From assembly GCA_034430595.1 (NCBI GenBank), contig DAOUEL010000078.1:307582-371581 (forward strand): DNA of 64,000 nt. Reading direction: 5' to 3'. The stretch comes from E44-bin32 sp034430595. Its GTDB lineage: Bacteria; Chloroflexota; Anaerolineae; Anaerolineales; E44-bin32. Positions 60,105-64,000 of the stretch are shown one piece after another (the stretch's first letter is position 1; every line of letters begins with the position of its first letter). The notes beneath the pieces are model-generated. The model was not told the origin of the DNA and did not search any database. It was given only the letters and a program-made list of their open reading frames with translations. A program made the translations under genes and the position numbers.

Positions 60105-61181
60105 ATGAGCATCGACTTCATCTTTCGCTTGATCGGCATGATTGCTTTCTCGGTCGGTGGTGTATACCTGGGCACGGTCCTGGCGAAATCTGCCGGCGAG
60201 CAGCCGATCCTGTGGGCCAGCGTATTCGGTCTGGTGGGCGCGCTGATGGGAATCGTGGTCACACCCTTTATCACGACTCGACCGATCCGGATGATCCGTT
60301 CACAAATCGCGAGTCTTTCCGCGCGCGGCATCGTCGCCGGTGTAATTGGCTTGATCGTCGGCCTGATCGTTGCAGCATTGGTTGCATTTCCTCTCTCGCT
60401 GCTCCCCTCACCATTCAGCCAGATCTTGCCCTTCCTGGGCGTGGTTCTCTTCAGCTACCTGAGCGTGGCGGTTTTTATCACCCGGCAAAACGAGATTCTG
60501 AACTTGCTGGGGTCACGTTTCGCCGCTCCCAGCGCCGATTCGACCACGGCCTCGAACGAAGGCCGCAGCGTACTGCTGGACACGAGCGTCATCATCGATG
60601 GCCGGATTGCCGATATCGCCCATACGGGTTTTATCTCCGGCCCGATGCTGGTGCCTTCTTTCGTACTGAACGAACTGCAGCATATTGCCGATTCTTCAGA
60701 CAGCCTACGCCGCCAGCGCGGCCGACGGGGATTGGATATTCTCAACCGGCTTCAGAAGGATCCGAACATCTCATTTCGCGTGATCGATCTCGATGTCGAG
60801 GGGGTGCGCGAGGTAGACGACAAACTGGTCGTGCTGGCGAAGCAGCTGCGCTGTCACGTCCTGACAAATGATTTCAACCTGAACCGCGTAGCCGAGCTGC
60901 AAGGCGTCCTGGTGTTGAATATCAACGAACTGGCAAATGCAGTGAAGACCGTCTTCCTTCCAGGTGAGACGCTCCAGGTGAGCGTGATCCAGGAAGGCAA
61001 GGAGGTTGGCCAGGGTGTTGGGTATCTCGATGATGGAACGATGGTTGTTATAGAGAACGGGAAAGAGTACATCGACACCATGCTGCCTGTGACCGTTACA
61101 AAAGTCCTCCAGACGGCAGCTGGCCGCATGATCTTCGCTCGCCCGATGTCCGAAGCGGAAGGTGAGATTTCAACGGAGTAA
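60105..61181 (+). CDS. Membrane PIN-TRAM protein (YacL-like)
   Basis: A 358-residue protein with four N-terminal membrane helices (to about 140), a PIN nuclease-like domain (about 165-290; VLLDTSVIIDGRIADI supplies the first acidic residue) and a C-terminal TRAM RNA-binding domain (about 295-350). Homologues of YacL type occur next to cysS or ispD in many Gram-positives. RNA cleavage or binding at the membrane is inferred. AAGGA precedes the ATG at 60105. The cysS gene starts 6 bp after its stop. Confidence 0.92.
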   Translation: MSIDFIFRLIGMIAFSVGGVYLGTVLAKSAGEQPILWASVFGLVGALMGIVVTPFITTRPIRMIRSQIASLSARGIVAGVIGLIVGLIVAALVAFPLSLLPSPFSQILPFLGVVLFSYLSVAVFITRQNEILNLLGSRFAAPSADSTTASNEGRSVLLDTSVIIDGRIADIAHTGFISGPMLVPSFVLNELQHIADSSDSLRRQRGRRGLDILNRLQKDPNISFRVIDLDVEGVREVDDKLVVLAKQLRCHVLTNDFNLNRVAELQGVLVLNINELANAVKTVFLPGETLQVSVIQEGKEVGQGVGYLDDGTMVVIENGKEYIDTMLPVTVTKVLQTAAGRMIFARPMSEAEGEISTE

Positions 61182-61187
61182 GCTGGC

Positions 61188-62582
61188 ATGACGATTTCCA
61201 TCTATAACACCCTGTCACGCAGCAAAGAACCCTTCGAGACCCTCGAACCTGAAAAGGTGCGCATGTACGTATGCGGCCCAACGGTCTACGATAAAGCCCA
61301 CGTTGGCCATGCCATGTCCTCGATTGTATTCGACGTGATCAAACGCTACCTGGAGTACCGCGGCTATCAGGTCCGACACGTCATGAACTACACCGATGTC
61401 GACGATAAGGTCATCATGCGAGCCCAGGATCTTGGCGTGGACGCATTGTCCCTCGCCAACCAATATATCGAGGAGTACGACCAGCACCTACACGATCTCA
61501 ACGTAGAGCCGGCAGCTGTCTACCCTCGAGTTTCAGAGGAGATCGAAGAGATTATCAAGGTCGTGCAGGGATTGATCGACAGCGGCCACGCCTACGAACT
61601 CGAAGGCGATGTGTACTTCCGCGTCGCCAGCGATGATGACTACGGCCGCCTTTCTCACCGCAACCTGGAGGATATGCGTGCCGGCGCGCGGTTGGGGGTG
61701 GATGATCGGAAGGAAGATCCGGCCGATTTTGCCCTCTGGAAGTCCGCTAAACCGGGCGAACCAGCCTGGGAGAGTCCCTGGGGCCTGGGACGGCCTGGTT
61801 GGCACATCGAATGCTCGGCGATGAGCCTGCACCACCTGGGGGAACAGATTGACATTCACGGCGGTGGGAACGACCTCATCTTCCCCCACCATGAGAACGA
61901 AATTGCCCAATCGGAGAGCTTCACCGGCAAACCCTTTGCCCGTTACTGGGTCCACAACGGCATGATGCAGCTGAGCGGCGCAGATATGTCGAAATCGACC
62001 GGCAACGTTTTTACGATTGAGAGCTTCCTGAAGCAGCATGACGCTGATGTGCTGCGCATCATGGTGCTGAACGCCAGCTATCGCAGCCCGCTCACCTTTA
62101 ACGATGATGTGATCGAACAGGCCGAGGCCGCACTTGCCAGGCTGAAGGGCGCTTTCCGTCCCGCTTCCCCGATCGACAATGTGCCCCAGGAGACCGCCGG
62201 CCTTCTGCAGGCTGCTGTTGAAGCAACTCGCAAGGGTTTTATCGAGGCGATGGATGACGATTTCAACAGTGCCGGCGCGCTCGGGAATCTGTTCGACCTG
62301 GTCAAAGCGATCAACGAGGCCCGTACGGCAGGTTTGGATCAGGAGTCCTTGACCGCAGCACAGGGGGTGCTGCGTGAGCTGTCCGGGGTGCTGGGCCTGA
62401 GGCTTGAGAGCGATCAACTGGATACTGGCGCGGCGCCGTTTATTGATCTCCTGGTTGAGATTCGTGAGGCATTACGGGGTGCAAAGCAGTTCGAGCTGGC
62501 AGACCGAATCAGGTCGGGCCTGAGCGAGCTGGGGGTGACCATCGAAGACAGCAAGGGCGGGACGAGCTGGCGGGTGGGATAG
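61188..62582 (+). CDS. cysS: Cysteinyl-tRNA synthetase
   Basis: A 464-residue class I synthetase charging tRNA-Cys. The zinc-binding Cys is in VCGPTVYD. The HIGH motif appears as HVGH in KAHVGHAMS. Zinc ligands continue in WHIECSAMS and HHENEIAQ, and the KMSKS loop is DMSKSTGN. The C-terminal helical domain contacts the tRNA. It is probably in one operon with the PIN-TRAM gene and rlmB, an order also known from Bacillus. Confidence 0.97.
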   Translation: MTISIYNTLSRSKEPFETLEPEKVRMYVCGPTVYDKAHVGHAMSSIVFDVIKRYLEYRGYQVRHVMNYTDVDDKVIMRAQDLGVDALSLANQYIEEYDQHLHDLNVEPAAVYPRVSEEIEEIIKVVQGLIDSGHAYELEGDVYFRVASDDDYGRLSHRNLEDMRAGARLGVDDRKEDPADFALWKSAKPGEPAWESPWGLGRPGWHIECSAMSLHHLGEQIDIHGGGNDLIFPHHENEIAQSESFTGKPFARYWVHNGMMQLSGADMSKSTGNVFTIESFLKQHDADVLRIMVLNASYRSPLTFNDDVIEQAEAALARLKGAFRPASPIDNVPQETAGLLQAAVEATRKGFIEAMDDDFNSAGALGNLFDLVKAINEARTAGLDQESLTAAQGVLRELSGVLGLRLESDQLDTGAAPFIDLLVEIREALRGAKQFELADRIRSGLSELGVTIEDSKGGTSWRVG

Positions 62583-62624
62583 GAATTGCGGCTTGCGCCC
62601 GTGATATGAATTGTTGAGGGACGG

Positions 62625-63398
62625 TTGGCGGGACAAGAAGAAATCCTCTATGGCCGCAATCCGGTGCTCGAGGTCATCAAAGCCGGGAGGCGAAGCGTAT
62701 ATGCCCTGCGCCTGTCACAGGGAGCGGAAGTACGTGGTACGCTCTCCGAGCTGCTCGATCTAGCCCGCTCAAAAGCCATCGGCGTCGAAAAAGTTCAGCG
62801 TAGCGAACTTGATCAACTGAATGTGAACCATCAAGGCATTGTAGCCAGCGTATCACCCTACCCCTATGTCGACCTGGGCGAGGTCATCGACCATGCCGCG
62901 CCTGCCGGTATGAAATCCCTGGTTTTGCTGCTGGATACGTTGCAGGATCCACAGAACCTGGGCTCGTTACTACGCACAGCAGAGGGGGTTGGCGCGAGCG
63001 GAGTCGTTCTTCCAGCTCACCGCAGCGCCAGCGTGACGCCGGCGGTGGTGCGGGCGTCGGCCGGGGCGAGCGAACATTTGCTTATTACTCAATATAACCT
63101 GGCGCAGGCGATCGAATCCCTGAAGGAGAATGAATTCTGGATTGTAGGTCTGGAGCGCGACCCGCAAGCGCAGGTTCTGTCGCAGGCATCACTTGACCGA
63201 AAACTTGCGATCGTCGTAGGCAGCGAGGGCAGCGGTTTGCGGCGATTGGTGCGGGAATCGTGCGATTTCCTGGTTCAGATTCCAATGTATGGAGAAATCG
63301 ATTCGCTCAACGCGGCCGTGGCTGGATCGATTGTGTTGTATGCTGCACGGGAGCGTCAGAGCTCAAATCACATTGACGCTACCCCTGAATCTTGGTAA
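62625..63398 (+). CDS. rlmB: 23S rRNA (guanosine-2'-O)-methyltransferase RlmB/TrmH family
   Basis: A 257-residue SPOUT methyltransferase. The N-terminal substrate domain begins ILYGRNPVLEVIKAGRR. Knot motifs follow: LDTLQDPQNLGSLLRTAEGVG (motif 1), IVVGSEGSGL (motif 2) and IPMYGEIDSLNAAVAGSIVL (motif 3). It most likely methylates G2251 of 23S rRNA; tRNA-acting relatives look alike. The TTG start has GAGGG upstream. tRNA genes follow. Confidence 0.92.
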   Translation: MAGQEEILYGRNPVLEVIKAGRRSVYALRLSQGAEVRGTLSELLDLARSKAIGVEKVQRSELDQLNVNHQGIVASVSPYPYVDLGEVIDHAAPAGMKSLVLLLDTLQDPQNLGSLLRTAEGVGASGVVLPAHRSASVTPAVVRASAGASEHLLITQYNLAQAIESLKENEFWIVGLERDPQAQVLSQASLDRKLAIVVGSEGSGLRRLVRESCDFLVQIPMYGEIDSLNAAVAGSIVLYAARERQSSNHIDATPESW

Positions 63399-63476
63399 AC
63401 TCGCCACGCTAGGTCGGCCAGTGGAGTCTGGTATAATGAATCAGCGCCGTGCAGGTGAGGCGCGTTTTGTTGTCAT

Positions 63477-63548
63477 GCCGACGTAGCTCAACGGCAGAGC
63501 AACCGCCTTGTAAGCGGTAGGTTATGGGTTCGATTCCCATCGTCGGCT
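63477..63548 (+). tRNA. tRNA-Thr (anticodon TGT)
   Basis: A 72-nt cloverleaf: acceptor GCCGACG/CGTCGGC with discriminator T, anticodon loop CTTGTAA giving TGT, T-loop GGTTCGATTCC. No CCA is encoded. A TATAAT at 63432-63437 may be the promoter of the tRNA-tuf group. Confidence 0.95.
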
Positions 63549-63551
63549 TGT

Positions 63552-63598
63552 GGTCCCGGCCAGCCGACGAGGCCCATAGCAGATGTCCGGCCGGGACC
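63552..63598 (+). other. Hairpin between tRNA-Thr and tRNA-Tyr
   Basis: GGTCCCGGCC (63552-63561) pairs perfectly with GGCCGGGACC (63589-63598) over 27 nt. No T-run follows, so a processing or attenuator structure is more likely than a terminator. Confidence 0.5.
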
Positions 63599-63614
63599 GT
63601 GATAGGGCGACCAA

Positions 63615-63697
63615 GGGCGGTTACCCAAGTGGCCAAAGGGGGCTGACTGTAAATCAGCTGGCATACGCCTTCGGAGGTTCGAATCCTTCACCGCCCA
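63615..63697 (+). tRNA. tRNA-Tyr (anticodon GTA)
   Basis: An 83-nt type II tRNA with a long variable arm. The acceptor is GGGCGGT/ACCGCCC with discriminator A, and the anticodon loop CTGTAAA gives GTA. Between tRNA-Thr genes upstream of tuf, as in E. coli. Confidence 0.95.
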
Positions 63698-63741
63698 CTC
63701 AGCCAGCAAGCCTGTCAGCAAGGTTCCAGGCTGTGGTTCCA

Positions 63742-63814
63742 GCCCTCATAGCTCAGTCGGTAGAGCACGTTCTTGGTAAGAACGGGGTCAGGGGTTCAAA
63801 TCCCCTTGAGGGCT
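63742..63814 (+). tRNA. tRNA-Thr (anticodon GGT)
   Basis: A 73-nt cloverleaf: acceptor GCCCTCA/TGAGGGC with discriminator T; anticodon loop TTGGTAA gives GGT. It ends 47 bp before tuf. Confidence 0.95.
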
Positions 63815-63861
63815 CTGAGCGCTGAACAACCCGAACTTGATCGTAAGAGGAGATAGGAATT

Positions 63862-64000
63862 ATGGCCAAGGAGAAATTTGAGCGGACGAAGCCGCACATG
63901 AACGTAGGGACGATGGGACACATCGACCACGGGAAGACGACGCTGACGGCGGCGATCACGAAGTACTGTGCGCTGATGGGGAATGCGGAGTACCGGCCGT
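63862..64000 (+). CDS. tuf: Elongation factor Tu, N-terminal start (runs off the window)
   Basis: The first 46 residues of EF-Tu, the GTPase that brings aminoacyl-tRNA to the ribosome. It begins AKEKFERTKPHMNVGTMG, and the P-loop is GHIDHGKTTLTAAIT. AGGAGA lies about 9 bp before the ATG. All six Thr codons after position 5 are ACG and Gly is mostly GGG, unlike neighbouring genes. It follows tRNA genes as tufB does in E. coli. Confidence 0.96.
   Translation, partial: MAKEKFERTKPHMNVGTMGHIDHGKTTLTAAITKYCALMGNAEYRP

Overview
This 64 kb window is chromosomal DNA with high G+C content from a bacterium that most resembles the Chloroflexota, probably Anaerolineae. That assignment is inferred from gene content and style: Pro/Thr/Ser-rich linkers behind lipoprotein signals, a SpoVS protein in a housekeeping context, a PIN-TRAM protein beside cysS, a one-gene chlI/chlD arrangement, and a selenocysteine formate dehydrogenase. 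Coding density is high. There is no sign of a prophage, IS element or CRISPR array.

Layout. 1-4.4 kb: clpB (partial) divergent from an Hsp20 gene, then a rhomboid protease and three consecutive membrane-anchored coiled-coil proteins. 4.5-7.9 kb (minus): an aeRF1-like protein, an HtrA-type protease and a CbpA-type J protein. 8-12.7 kb: two receiver/GAF signalling proteins and a YprB-like nuclease. 13-15.1 kb (minus): a metal-chelatase ATPase and a VWA domain separated by a -1 frame change exactly at nine A residues, the arrangement known from frameshifted chlD genes. 15.2-22.9 kb: rpsA, clpC, radA and dnaA, each with a clear terminator or promoter. 23-29.2 kb (minus): DegV, an NTF2-like protein, priA, a CBS/CorC membrane protein and a MEMO-family protein.

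29.2-30.9 kb holds a small cassette behind a consensus promoter carrying two perfect GAAC-N4-GTTC LexA boxes. It encodes a soluble, truncated FtsK-type motor and two small uncharacterised proteins. 31-35.7 kb: holA, a dihydrouridine synthase and holB (both apparently with leaderless mRNAs), spoVS and a small membrane protein. 35.8-42.8 kb is a run of eight minus-strand genes: tdh, three related surface proteins, an orphan DNA methyltransferase, and a nucleotidyltransferase between two deoxynucleoside kinases. 42.9-53.2 kb: an aldo/keto reductase, a patatin, lipB, a PHP phosphatase, a full-length class A PBP-like protein that has lost its catalytic motifs at both active sites, a secreted lipoprotein and a Ser/Thr kinase with a beta-propeller sensor.

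53.3-58.7 kb is an NAD-linked formate dehydrogenase operon (NuoEF-like fusion, FdhD, NuoG-like ferredoxin, FdhF). FdhF reads an in-frame UGA as selenocysteine at residue 140, followed by a canonical 17-nt SECIS hairpin with a GGUCU loop. The window ends with surE, PIN-TRAM, cysS, rlmB, tRNA-Thr/Tyr/Thr and the start of tuf, which recalls the E. coli thrU-tyrU-glyT-thrT-tufB order.

The strongest points for follow-up are the SOS cassette, the chlD frameshift, the catalytically degenerate PBP, the nucleoside-kinase/nucleotidyltransferase trio, and an unidentified structured intergenic element near 11.25 kb.
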